DNA of 64,000 nt from positions 10,064,001 through 10,128,000 of the forward strand of contig NC_061153.1 in assembly GCF_905220365.1 (NCBI RefSeq). Direction: 5' to 3'. The DNA is from Vanessa cardui. Taxonomy: Eukaryota; Arthropoda; Insecta; Lepidoptera; Nymphalidae. A program made the translations under genes and the position numbers. This document shows, piece after piece, positions 12,232 to 23,079 of this stretch. Under the pieces are notes generated by a model. The model searched no databases. It saw only the letters and a program-made list of their open reading frames with translations, and was not told the DNA's origin. The first letter of the stretch is position 1. The number at the start of each line of letters is the position of its first letter.

Positions 12232-14119
12232 AATGCAAATACAAAAAAAAATATAATATACTAAATAAATACATATTCATATAATAATATATTTATATAT
12301 AACAAAAATCTAAATATAATTATATGAAATCAAAGAATTAAAAAAAAAAAACTAAAATAAATCAAGTAAATTAACTAGACTAATCATACACATTCTGTTG
12401 GCTCACAACAATTCACTTAAAATACGTAACTAATAAGAATTACTAAAATACATAAGCAAAAAAAAATACAATGCACGTTAAGGTCTAGAAACCATATAAC
12501 TAAGTGAATTACAAAAAAATTTGCTCATCCCAAAAACATAAAAGTTAAAATGGATTAATAATAATAATAGCTGTTCATTAATGATAAAAAGAAACAGATG
12601 TAAATAAGACTTTGTAAATAAAAAATTTCGTAATAAAGGTAAAAAGTAGATATTAAAAAAAAAAATCCATCATGCACATGATAGCTAAAGTACAATCGTT
12701 TAACATACAACATGACTATATGAAAAAAAAAGTAATTTTATCCATTTAATTGTAGCTAACAAATACAGATTTAGAAACATGTAACTAATATAAAATAAAT
12801 AAAATGTAAAAAGGAATACTTCTAATAAAATTTGTTATCTATATCTATAGAGTAAGTGCGGCATATTTGGGATAAATGTTTGTTTTTTTTTGCGAATATC
12901 TTTAAACAAGAAACAGTATAATTCGAACAAGAATGCGTTAAATTATTTTTAATTTTCTAGATTTCGAGCTAATCCACATTACCTGGAATATCTCAAATAT
13001 ACCGACCTTCCTCAATCTATTAGACATGAAAAAAGTGTGCCAAAACGCAATCATCCAAGTCACTAGCAATTGACAGCTGGCTCAGAAGTCAACTTGTCAA
13101 GTGTCAACCGTATGGAATTGATAAACAAATATACCCGATTTAACATGTAATTTGGATAAAGAATAAAAATATTGTAATTGCTACGGGTACACTAATAATA
13201 ATTAAACGAAAAGAAAAAAAATGTATCATAATTACCCACAAGAATTGACCCTTATGGGACAATATAAACATCATTGTGATGGTAAAAAAAAAAACAATTA
13301 AGTGTAAGTGAACTGTAACTTAAGATAAGCATTGTGTAGATTTTAAATAAATTTCACACATATGCATATCAATCGCAAGTAATACGAAATATTATCGAGA
13401 GAATAGAGGGACTTCAATATGTACTATGGGATGATTATTAATAAAAAAAATGAAAGTAAAACCAAAACAAGATATAGGATACATAGGATAACAACATACT
13501 ATTGCTTCTTGACCAAATTTCGTCGCGTAAGTGGCCTTTAATTCGAACAAGAATGCGTTAAATTATTTTTAATTTTCTAGATTTCGAGCTAATCCACATT
13601 ACCTGGAATATCTCAAATATACCGACCTTCCTCAATCTATTAGACATGAAAAAAGTGTGCCAAAACGCAATCATCCAAGTCACTAGCAATTGACAGCTGG
13701 CTCAGAAGTCAACTTGTCAAGTGTCAACCGTATGGAATTGATAAACAAATATACCCGATTTAACATGTAATTTGGATAAAGAATAAAAATATTGTAATTG
13801 CTACGGGTACACTAATAATAATTAAACGAAAAGAAAAAAAATGTATCATAATTACCCACAAGAATTGACCCTTATGGGACAATATAAACATCATTGTGAT
13901 GGTAAAAAAAAAAAACAATTAAGTGTAAGTGAACTGTAACTTAAGATAAGCATTGTGTAGATTTTAAATAAATTTCACACATATGCATATCAATCGCAAG
14001 TAATACGAAATATTATCGAGAGAATAGAGGGACTTCAATATGTACTATGGGATGAGTATTAATAAAAAAAATGAAAGTAAAACCAAAACAAGATATAGGA
14101 TACATAGGATAACAACATA
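12232..14119 (-). other. LINE-A1 inter-ORF spacer with tandem duplication
   Basis: AT-rich sequence without credible ORFs between ORF1 and ORF2. A homologous spacer occurs at 20339-21262 (LINE-A3), which confirms it belongs to the element. Here, but not in LINE-A3, a 620-bp block is tandemly duplicated. Confidence 0.7.
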
Positions 14120-14160
14120 CTATTGCTTCTTGACCAAATTTCGTCGCGTAAGTGGCCTTT
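12921..14160. repeat. 620-bp tandem direct duplication
   Basis: 12921-13540 is repeated almost base for base at 13541-14160, with differences that include one A in a poly-A run and single-base changes. Copy 1 ends GTGGCCTTT just before copy 2 begins ATTCGAACAAGAATGCG. The duplicated block spans the inter-ORF spacer and the last codons of ORF1. Near identity implies a recent event or an assembly duplicate. Confidence 0.93.
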
Positions 14161-14353
14161 TGCTGGCGTCAGGAAGAGCTGAAGGGCTGACTCGAGGCAG
14201 CACAGAGCTGGCAGGCTTGTCAATGGATTGTGTTGAAGGCGATGGACTGGGGAACATCTTCAGGCATTCATCGAAATCTTCCTGAGTTGTGACACGCCTG
14301 CGTTCATTATTTGGCAATTTGATATATATGTTTCCATTAAGGGTCCAGGTGTT
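14120..14353 (-). pseudogene. LINE-A1 ORF1 C-terminal fragment
   Basis: Minus-strand frame encodes NTWTLNGNIYIKLPNNERR, then EDFDECLKMFPSPSPSTQ and ends LTRRNLVKKQ. The same C-terminus with more upstream sequence is at 21263-21586 (LINE-A3), where an RRM-like core precedes it. ORF1 proteins of this type bind LINE RNA. The N-terminal part is missing: beyond 14353 the sequence becomes LINE-B1 ORF2, so the first codons listed by a naive ORF call (14389-14354) are chimeric. Confidence 0.75.
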
Positions 14354-15292
14354 AGTTGAGGAGTTAGTGTTCATTAACAGTATTTCCATTTAACGCCACT
14401 GACCAATCAATCTCAGCAGCATCAGCTTGCAGACGCTCTATATCCATCCCAGCAAAATTGCGTTGCAGAAGAATTCTTGATTTTGCCTTCGGGGATTTGA
14501 TTTTTTTGACAATAGATATAAAAGATCATGGTAGGAAAAGGCATGCGCATCACATTGACCATGTTTTTCAACATGGTCAATAGATGACACAATGATTAAA
14601 TCAAGAAGAGAAGGAACATAATGAGGAAAACAGTGCGTAGCAGAAAGTGGCAAGATTGTCATGTTCACCCCGTTGACAAGCGATGTCAGACGAGATGACC
14701 GACAATCATTTTTAAGCAGACATGTATTGAAGTCACCCATGACCACCGTATGACTGTACGAGAGTACGAATGACTCCAACAGATTTTCAAAACTTAAAAA
14801 ATAATCCACATTCTGCGACGGACTATAATAAACACCTAAAAGAAGTTTAGTGTGTGATAGTGTAACATCAATGAAAAGGTGTTCTGCCTCACCATTGGTG
14901 TGAGACTGAGAGTAACTAATGATTGAGTATGCAATATGAGATCTGAGATATATGGCAACACCCCCGTCCGTTCGCCTTAAACGATCATTTCGGATCAGAT
15001 GAAAACCAGAGAGTGAATACGTTGTAGACGGCAAACAGGGTTTAAGCCATGACTCAGATATCAATATTGCATGAAGATTTTTATTCTGGAAAGAGAATAA
15101 TAAGTCTAGATAATGTGCAGGAATACTTTGCGCATTAATATGAACTATATTAAAATTTTTTTCAACGTCAGAGAAATAAGTATCAAGGGACTCGTTGACG
15201 GAATGTATACTATGGAAACTACTGTCACTGTTCGAACCATTTGAGGATAAAGAAAGAAAAGATTCATTATCAGAGCTGTCATTAAAAGCCAT
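14354..15292 (-). pseudogene. LINE-B1, 5' half: ORF2 N-terminus with APE endonuclease
   Basis: The ATG at 15292 opens an acidic, Ser-rich leader, then an endonuclease with NIVHINAQSIPAHYLDLL, LISESWLKPCLPS, GGVAIYLRSHIAY, VVMGDFNTCLLKND, LLDLIIVSSIDHVEKHGQ and FSYHDLLY. After 14438 the frame shifts and the sequence continues as DIERLQADAAEIDWSVAL before ending at the LINE-A1 5' boundary. It matches LINE-B2 ORF2 closely in layout. It is probably the 5' half of the element whose 3' half is at 5903-8760, split by LINE-A1. RT is absent here. Confidence 0.82.
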
Positions 15293-16568
15293 TGTAACTA
15301 CAAATTTAAATAAAGTATAATTAATAATAAATATGTATATAAATTATTTTAAATATATAATTATATATATTTCAATATTATAAAATGTTTATAACTGTTT
15401 AAAATATATAATAAATTTAGTATAATGTCCATTTATCCGCCAGCTGTAAGGAAAACAAAGCACATTTATTACACTCAAAAACAAAATTCAATATAAAATT
15501 AACAAACCAGGATTCATGCATCATACATGTAACCCAAACACTTAAACAAAAAAAAATATAATGTTAATAATAATAAAAAATAAAAAAATCATAATAAAAA
15601 AACAAATAATGTAATAAAAAGGCAAATAATAATAATAATAAAAGAAAATCCAAAATAACTAAAAAATAAAAGAACAATAACAACACTGACAATAAAATAA
15701 AAATAAAAAAATAAAAAACATCCATAACACCAAGATCCCAATGCCAAGTCCATATTTAAATATCTATGTACATAATATGAAAATTAATCCTGCATTATGT
15801 GACAGAATATTTTAGTCTGTGATAGATAATAGATAATTATTAAGTAAGACATTGATACTTCGGACATTTGACAGTTTTGACATACACAATGATAAAATAA
15901 TTAGAAAGAAAGAAGAAAGAAAGAAAGAATTTTTTTATTTGTAAGCATCGTTTTGAGACATCAGTGACATAAACAAAACAACAAAAAAAAAACAAAACTT
16001 AAAATAACAATACAATTAAATAATATCTAAGAAAGATTATAAAAAGAGGCATAAATAAATAAAAACAAAATGCTGCCTACACAGCAGTACGATGCCACAA
16101 ACAGGAAAATCACTCAGCATTTGCTGTCGTCCTAGGAATTTCACACACAGAAAAAAAAGGAAGAATAACAATAAAAAAAAATAACGATTTAAATTATATA
16201 GTTTTTTTTTTCCTATACTTAAATTAAAATACGATTCATACTATGTGTGAAATTCGCAAAGACGGCAGCACTGATTTTCAGTGATCACCTTATATCCGTA
16301 CGTCAAGTGAACGACATTGCCAATAGTCCACTATTATATCGTGTTAAAATCAAATAAAAAATAAAAACATAACAGAAATAAAAACAAGTCTAGGATAGTA
16401 GGATGCGCTCAGGTACCTCGCGGCGGCAGTGGAGGTTGGACGTGTAGCACAATAGATTAAAATTTAAAACTAAATTATATTACGCTGAGATCACAAAGAT
16501 ATTCGATCACCTACGAATTATTTAAGGAGAAAGAAAAAAAAGAATTAATAATAATAAGTAAGTAAATA
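15293..16568 (-). other. AT-rich region upstream of LINE-B1 ORF2
   Basis: About 1.3 kb of low-complexity AT-rich sequence with AAAT/AAT and GAAA runs. It probably represents the ORF1-ORF2 spacer of LINE-B1. A loose inverted repeat of about 40 bp is visible around 16115-16150 and 16245-16290 (GAATTTCACACAC versus GTGTGAAATTC), perhaps a small foldback element. I find no coding region. Confidence 0.45.
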
Positions 16569-16882
16569 AGTAAGTTTCTTGGTGGTAGGGCTTTGTGCAA
16601 GCCCGTCTGGGTAGGTACCACCCACTCATCAGTTATTCTACCGCCAAATAACAGTACTCAGTATTGTTGTGTTCCGGTCTGAAGGGTGAGTGAGCCAGTG
16701 TAACTACAGGCACAAGGGACATAACATCTTGGTTCCCAAGGTTGGTGGCGCATTGACGATGTAAGGAATAGTTAATATTTCTTACAGCGTCATTGTCTAT
16801 GGGTGATGGTGACCACTTACCATCAGGTGGCCCATATGCTCGTCTGCCAACCTATACCATATATAAAAAAAAAAAAAAAAAA
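16569..16882 (+). mobile_element. RTE/SINE-like 3' end repeat with poly-A tail
   Basis: The sequence begins near TTCTTGGTGGTAGGGCTTTG and contains GGTAGGTACCACCCACTCAT and CTTACCATCAGGTGGCCCAT, ending in CCTATACCATATAT plus a run of A. I recognise this as a very common lepidopteran retroelement 3' end, which I associate with RTE-type LINEs or their SINE partners. There is no ORF. It abuts LINE-D2 endonuclease sequence, so it likely inserted into that copy. Confidence 0.7.
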
Positions 16883-18309
16883 ATTGAATTATTTTCAGAA
16901 TATTACAAAACTCATGTATTTTGTTTCACAGAGCATTGGATTAAAAGTTTTGACATATTTAATATCCCAAACTTTACATTATCAAGTACATTCGTAAGAG
17001 GGAATGCTTGAATTCGCGGTGGCTCATTAATATTAGTACGGAATTATATCATTTGTAAATCTCGAAAAGATATTGTGGCTCTCTCTGTCGAACTATAGAA
17101 TTATCCTGCGTGGAATTTCCGCAGTACATTATAGTATGCGTGTACCGGCCCCCATCGGGATATTTTTGCTTATTTGAGACCACTATGGAGGATCTTCTTA
17201 AAAAGATAAGCGAAAGTAATAAATATATAATTGTATGTGGCGACTTTAACGTCGACTTATTGAAAGCTACTTCGCTGAGTGTTCGATTGGTTACATTGTT
17301 TAGGTCATTTAATTTAACGCACCGAGTTAATGAACCAACACGAATAACCAACGATACTTCTACGTGTATTGACAATGTGTTTTGTGACTGTGAAATATAT
17401 GAATTTTCAATTATAAATAATTTAACTTATGATCATTGTAGTCAGAAGTTTTCTTTAGAACACAAATAAATTATTCATTCAAAAAAAATAATGTACAGGC
17501 CAATAACGGCTCATAAAGTAAACTGTTTTAAAGATATTGTGGCGTGTAAATTAGCTTATTTAGATCTAACGACACAAGATCCAAATGAACTTTATAATTC
17601 ATTTATTGAATGAATATTAATAGAATTTAATAAAATATTCAAAATGAAATCATTTTATAATAATACAAAATTGAAGTTTAGTGACTGGGCTACTATTGGT
17701 ATATATAAAAGTAGAAATAAATTATACGACTTATATGGTATGAAGCAGTGGAATCAAAACGAAGCCTTTCTAGGATATGTCAATAAATATTCCAAAATAT
17801 TTAAAACAGTATGTATTTATGCTAAGTCTTTATACATAAAGAACAAAATTTTGACTTCCGATAATAGAATAAAGGCCACTTGGGACATTATTGGAAGTGT
17901 TAGTGGAAACCTAAAAAGGAAAGTATATCAATCAAATTAAACACAGGCATTAAATGCACAAATTCAGAATTGGAACTTGCAAATTTATTTGAAAATTTTT
18001 TGATAACATACCTAATAAAATAACATCTCATTTAAAATCATCTACATTAGATGCAGCTAGATTATTAAATAAACATGTTTCTAAATGCGTTATTGATTTT
18101 TCTTTTGAAACAGTTTCTGCAATAGATGTTATAAAAGTATTTAAAACACTCAATATTAAAAAAACTAACGACGTATGGGGCATTTCAGTAAAATTCATAA
18201 ATAACATCATACACGATATTGCTCCGTATATAGCGGTAATTTTTAACAAGAGTTTGGACACGGGTTCATTTCCTGACTTGTTAAAATGTAGTAAAGTTTT
18301 ACCACTTTT
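16883..18309 (+). pseudogene. LINE-D2, endonuclease and start of RT
   Basis: Plus-strand frames give FCFTEHWIKSFDIFNIPNF, then VCVYRPPSG, IIVCGDFNVDLLKATS and IDNVFCDCEIYEFS, which are APE-type endonuclease blocks, followed by NNTKLKFSDWATIGIYKSRN and the RT entry NKSLDTGSFPDLLKCSKVLP. The last stretch is nearly identical in protein to LINE-D1. Frameshifts and stops occur throughout. It is interrupted at 18310 by the foldback element, and about 0.9 kb of central RT, present in D1, is missing on the far side. Confidence 0.82.
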
Positions 18310-19626
18310 CAACCGACTTCCAAAAGGAGGAGGTTATCAATTCGTCTGTTTTTTTTTTTATTTTTTTGTGTTTGTTACCTCATAACTTTTCACTGGGTGG
18401 ACCGATTTTGATAATTTTTTTTTGTTTGAAAGGTAGTGCTTCCCGTGAGGTCCCATTTTTTTTAAATTTTTTTCCGATGGTGGTATCCATATGAAAACGA
18501 CATAAGTCTTAAATTTGCATTATGTATATGCGCGACAAATTGGTGAATAACTGAAAATCACGTTAACCAATTTTGATAATTCTTTTTTTATTATAAAATA
18601 TATACTTCAACGGTAATTTGGTGAAAGTTTGGTAAGGTTCTGAGCACAGGATCCATGACAAAGTAATGGAACGGAAGGGAACGGAACAATTCTGAGGAGC
18701 ACGTTTACGATACTCAGTCGAATCTTTTATTTATAGGTTATTTGGATATTTGAGTCACCTTCCGTAATGTGGTTATGTTTATGTAATTATCATAGTCGAA
18801 TATTATAATCAACTAGCTACCCACCCCGGCTTCGCACGGGTGCAATACTGATACTAAATATACTACAGAATTTGTGTATTTACGACATCACATCGCAAAC
18901 TTCTAAAATTATCAGTGTTTCTTTACTATATTGTTCATGTATTATATACACAAACCTTCCCCTCGAATCACACTATCTTTTAAAAAAACCGCATCAAAAT
19001 CCGTTGCGTAGATTTAAAGATATAGGGACAGAGAAAGCGACTTTGTTTTATACTATGTAGTGATGGAACTCCTATACGGCTCGCAGTTAGGATGCGATAT
19101 GGGGCAGAATTTCTTACTATCTATAATCAAATTTTGTGTATGTGATGTGATGTCATATGATGTACGAAATATAGTTGGTCTTTTTCAAAGTTTTTTTGCT
19201 GAGTTCGATTACAGCTCTTTGGAGGGATCCTTGTAGTTTACGCCGCGTGACGTATTAAATCCGCATTCTCGAAAGTCTATTTTTGCTTTATTCGCAAGTT
19301 TCCTTTGAAATTGTCCTCGAAGTAGTTTCTGACTCATATAAACGGAACGCTTAATCTATCTATATTAAAAAAAATTAGTTAGTCAACATCAGCTTCACTT
19401 AAAATCAATAAATAAATAAAAATTTTAACAAAAAGAAAAACCGACTTCAAACAAAACACTATTTTAAAACAAATGAATATGCACGAAAAAGTAATAAAAA
19501 TAATTGCGTATTCAACATATTTTTTAGAGTCTTCCTAAGTTAAATGAAATGAAAAATATTAGACTACTTAAAAGTCGATTAACGATTATATCATGTAGTT
19601 ATAATTATTGTTATATTTGGAGTCGG
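18310..19626. repeat. Solo-arm foldback element FB2
   Basis: This 1,317-bp copy corresponds to one arm of FB1: it starts CAACCGACTTCCAAAAGGAG, contains the same CCCGGCTTCGCACGGGTGC block, and ends TTTGGAGTCGG where FB1 enters its spacer. The ends CCGACT and AGTCGG form a minimal inverted terminus. It lies in LINE-D2. No transposase is encoded; the ORF 18872-19060 is the same mirror-image artefact as in FB1. Confidence 0.85.
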
Positions 19627-20338
19627 CTAGAGAAAAGTTAGACAACTAACTGATATTGATACTGCTCGTTTACTTTATTTTGGTTATTTTCACAGTATTA
19701 TGTCATATGGCATATTATTTTGGGGTAACGCTGCAGACATTGAATCTGTCTTTATTTTACAAAAGAGAGCAATTCGGTTTATTTATAATCTTGGAGCTAG
19801 AGACTCTCTTCGGGATGTTTTTAACAGAGTAGGAATACTCACTGTTGCGTCGCAATATATTTACAAAAATATCATGTATATTCACAGTAACATTGATCAC
19901 TTTGATAAAATCAGTGATAATCATTGTATATGCACTAGAAGTTAGGATAAGCTTATAACGCCAAGTTTCCGACTCCGCAAAGTCAATAAATCTTTCTTGG
20001 GGCAAGTTATACATTTCTATAATAAAATTCCACAGACATTTTTAACTTTGCCGTCTCGTAAATTCAAATCGTTTATAAAAAATACATTGGTGAAAAAGGC
20101 GTATTATTCGATACAAGATTTTGTAGATGATAAAAAAGCGTGGAATTAATACTAACTAACATGACTGTATTTTTTTAAATGTTGAAAAAGAGTAACTACT
20201 GAGTTTCTTGCCGGTTCTTCTCGGTAGAATCTACTTTCCGAACCGGTGGTAGCTTCACTTAATTGTTAAATGACGATTCAAAAGTGCTTGTAAAAGCCCA
20301 CTTGAATAAAGTATACTTTGATTTTGATTTTGATTTTG
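19627..20338 (+). pseudogene. LINE-D2, C-terminus of ORF2 and 3' UTR
   Basis: The coding resumes as KVRQLTDIDTARLLYFGYFH, continues with SYGILFWGNAADIESVFIL and LGARDSLRDVFNRVGIL, and ends IQDFVDDKKAWN with TAA at 20147-20149. The 3' UTR ends with AAGTATACTTTGATTTTGAT, a TTTTGA-repeat tail, as in LINE-D1. One in-frame TAG follows CTRS near 19943. No RT catalytic motif remains in this copy. Confidence 0.85.
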
Positions 20339-21850
20339 AATAGTTGTTTAATAATGATAAAAAGAAACAGATGTAAATAAGACTTTGTAAATAAAAAAAT
20401 TCGTAATAAAGGTAAAAGTAGATATTAAAAAGAAAAATAAAATCCATCATGAAAGCTAAAATCAAATCGTTTACCATAATGACATGACTATATAAAAAAA
20501 AGTAATTTTATCCATTTAATTGTAGCTAACGAATATAGATTGAGAAACATGTATCTAATATAAAATAAATAAAATGTAAAAAGGAACACTTCTAATAAAA
20601 TTTATTATCTATATCTATAGAGTAAGTGCGGCATATTTGGGATAAATGTTTGTTTTTTGCGAATATCTTTAAACAAGAAACAGTATAGTTCGACCAAGAA
20701 TGCGTTAAATTATTTATAATTTTCTAGATATCGAGCTATACCACATTACCTGGACTATCTCAAATATACCGACCTTCCTCAATCTATTAGACATGAAAAA
20801 AAGTGTGCCAAAACTCAATCATCCAAGTCACTAGCAATTGACAGTTGGCTCAGATGTCAACTTGTCAAGTGTCAACCGTATGGAATTGATAAACAAATAT
20901 ACCCGATTTAACATGTAATTTGGATAAAGAATAAAAATATTGTAATTGCTACGGGTACATTAATAATAATTAAACGAAAAGAAAAAATAGTATCATAATT
21001 ACCCACAAGAATTGACCTTTGTGGGACAATATAAACATCATTGTGATGGTAAAAAAAACAATTAAGTGTAAGTGAACTGTAACTTAAGATAAGCATTGTG
21101 TAGATTTTAAATAAATTTCACACATATGCGTATCAATCGCAAGTAATACGAAATATTATCGAAAGAATAGAGGGACTTCAATATGTACTATGGGATGATT
21201 ATAAATAAAATAAATGAAAGTAAAACCAAAACAAGATATAGAATACATAGGATAACAACATACTATTGCTTCTTGACCAAATTTTGTCGCGTAAGTGGCC
21301 TTTTGCTGGCGTCAGGAAGAGCTGAAGGGCTGACTCGAGGCAGAACAGAGCTGGCAGGCTTGTCAACGGACTGTGTTGAAGGCGATGGACTGGGGAACAT
21401 CTTCAGGCATTCATCGAAATCTTCCTGAGTTGTGATACGCATGCGTTCATTATTTGGCAATTTGATATATATGTTTCCATTAAGGGTCCAGGTGTTAATT
21501 ATGCCAAATCTTTTTCTTGCTTTTTTGAAGAGAGATTGACGAACCTTAGTCAACAATTCACTCAGCACAACTGGAGACGATTTCAATTTCTTTTTATTAC
21601 TCCAAATGAGACTTTTAAGTCATTAAATCGAACAACAATGGGTAGAGGAGCCTTCTCAGACTTCTTCCTATACGATGGCAGTACTAGATCACACCTGGCT
21701 GAATATCAGGGATGCCCATCAACACTTGAATTGTTCCAAGGACAGTTGAAACCAAGTTCTCACCTTCAGCCTCCTGAATACCACCGAACAGCAGAGCATT
21801 TCTTCTAGAAGTGTTGTTGATGTTATAGCATGTCTTGTTTCCAAAATAAA
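20339..21850 (-). pseudogene. LINE-A3 fragment: ORF1 and part of the inter-ORF spacer
   Basis: On the minus strand the sequence encodes an ORF1 core, NTSRRNALLFGGIQEAEGEN, then YCHRIGRKKSEKAPLPIVVR, and in another frame LTKVRQSLFKKARKRFGI and NTWTLNGNIYIKLPNNERM, ending LTRQNLVKKQ at 21263. A stop follows QPGVI near 21690 and a frameshift follows the RRM-like core. The downstream spacer (20339-21262) is homologous to that of LINE-A1 without the 620-bp duplication. It is bounded by the LINE-D2 tail and by the Gypsy element. Confidence 0.8.
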
Positions 21851-21884
21851 AAATAAATAAATTAAATTCAACTTACAAAATATG

Positions 21885-22206
21885 TACGACCATTTATATA
21901 TAAGTAGATTCTAAGAAACAAGACAATGCTATCGCATTCCGCGCCGCGCGCGCCCGCGCCCGCGCAGCCCTGCGCGGCTCTCGGCGGCGAGCGACGACGA
22001 GGACACGCGGCTCTCAACTACGGACGGGAACGGACGCTCGCTCTGGCCCAAAAATCATTTTATTAACGCGATCTATATTGTTTTCTTCAGTCTTGTTTTT
22101 TTATTTATAACTTGTACAATCTTAATAAATTTCTGGTCGTCAATCCTCTTTAATTTCAACTCAGTCATTTCTTCTTTCTAAATTTTATTAACATAACTGC
22201 TATATA
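21885..22206 (+). promoter_or_regulatory. Probable Gypsy 5' LTR remnant and leader
   Basis: Upstream of gag sits a sharply GC-rich block (21940-22035, CGCGCCCGCGCCCGCGC-type) within AT-rich DNA, then an AATAAA polyadenylation-like signal near 22122 and, before gag, TTGGTGACCCCGACG (22207-22221), a leader motif I associate with insect Gypsy elements. Because no 3' LTR exists for comparison, LTR limits cannot be set. Confidence 0.5.
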
Positions 22207-22248
22207 TTGGTGACCCCGACGTTCGACGCCACGCCCTTCGCTTACAAG

Positions 22249-23079
22249 ATGGAGTCATACAAAGACGCAAAGATGGACGACACCACGCCCGGCTTGTGCA
22301 GAATCGGCGTACGAATACCGCCATTTTGGCCAGAAGAACCAGCACTGTGGTTTTTTCAAATTGAAGGTCAGTTCGTATTATCGAATATTACTAGTGATGC
22401 GACAAAATTTTATTACGTAGCTGCGCAATTAGATAACCAGTATGCGCTAGAGGTAAAAGATATTATTACCTCACCGCCAGAAACAGACAAGTACATTAAA
22501 TTAAAATCTGAATTAATAAAACGGTTATCAGCCTCGCAAGAAAAGAAGGTCATGCAACTTCTCAGGCATGAGCAGCTAGGGGATAGAAAACCCTCACAAT
22601 TTCTTAGGCATATACAAGATCTCGCGGGTTTGTCGGTACCCAAAGATTTTTTAAAAACTTTATGGACTAGTCGCTTACCACAAAACATCCAGACTGTTAT
22701 AGCTTCCCAGCCCGATTTACCAGTGGAGAAGTTAGCAGACTTAGCAGACAAGGTGCACGAGATCGCACCGAGCATGCCGCAGGTGGCGAGCGCTTCTTCC
22801 AACAGTGCCACGTTGGAATCGATGGCTAATGAGATCGAGCGGCTTACGAAACAAGTATCAGAACTCACCGCACAGGTAAACGCCACGTCACGTATTTCTA
22901 GCGCGCCCAACCGTCGATTTAAACATAGGCATAGATCTCGTAGTCAGTCGCGTCATCGTTCGCAGTCTGCAGGACGCCACAACTGTTGGTACCATCACGT
23001 TTTCGGAGCCGACGCTAAGAAATGCGTGCAGCCGTGCAAGTACAAAGAGTCGGAAAACTCCTCGGGCAGCCGGAAGTAG
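22249..23079 (+). CDS. gag: Gypsy Gag protein
   Basis: From the ATG at 22249 an open frame of about 276 codons encodes a capsid-like protein: FWPEEPALWFFQIEGQF near the start, then KLKSELIKRLSASQEKKV and GDRKPSQFLRHIQDLAG, and LPQNIQTVIASQPDLPVEKL. A basic, Arg/Ser-rich tail (HRHRSRSQSRHRS) is followed by CWYHHVFGADAKKCVQPC, a Cys/His cluster resembling a CCHC-like knuckle. It would package element RNA. The frame could be opened 14 codons earlier only through a TTG codon, so the ATG is preferred. Pol overlaps in another frame from 23022. The ORF appears intact although the element is truncated. Confidence 0.85.
   Translation: MESYKDAKMDDTTPGLCRIGVRIPPFWPEEPALWFFQIEGQFVLSNITSDATKFYYVAAQLDNQYALEVKDIITSPPETDKYIKLKSELIKRLSASQEKKVMQLLRHEQLGDRKPSQFLRHIQDLAGLSVPKDFLKTLWTSRLPQNIQTVIASQPDLPVEKLADLADKVHEIAPSMPQVASASSNSATLESMANEIERLTKQVSELTAQVNATSRISSAPNRRFKHRHRSRSQSRHRSQSAGRHNCWYHHVFGADAKKCVQPCKYKESENSSGSRK

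Larger units (their letters stand above)
8761..14353 (-). mobile_element. LINE-A1, 5'-truncated but with near-complete ORF2
   Basis: On the minus strand this runs from an ORF1 C-terminal fragment (14353-14120) through a long AT-rich spacer to ORF2 (12231-9290) and a 3' UTR (9289 to about 8761) containing a SINE. The 5' boundary at 14353 falls inside ORF1, directly against LINE-B1 ORF2 sequence, as in a 5'-truncated insertion. The exact 3' end near 8761 is uncertain because no clean target duplication is seen. Confidence 0.75.

Noticed and set aside
22207..22248. Upstream start of Gypsy Gag
   Set aside because: The frame is open but begins with TTG; the first ATG is at 22249 and the upstream part overlaps the conserved leader motif.
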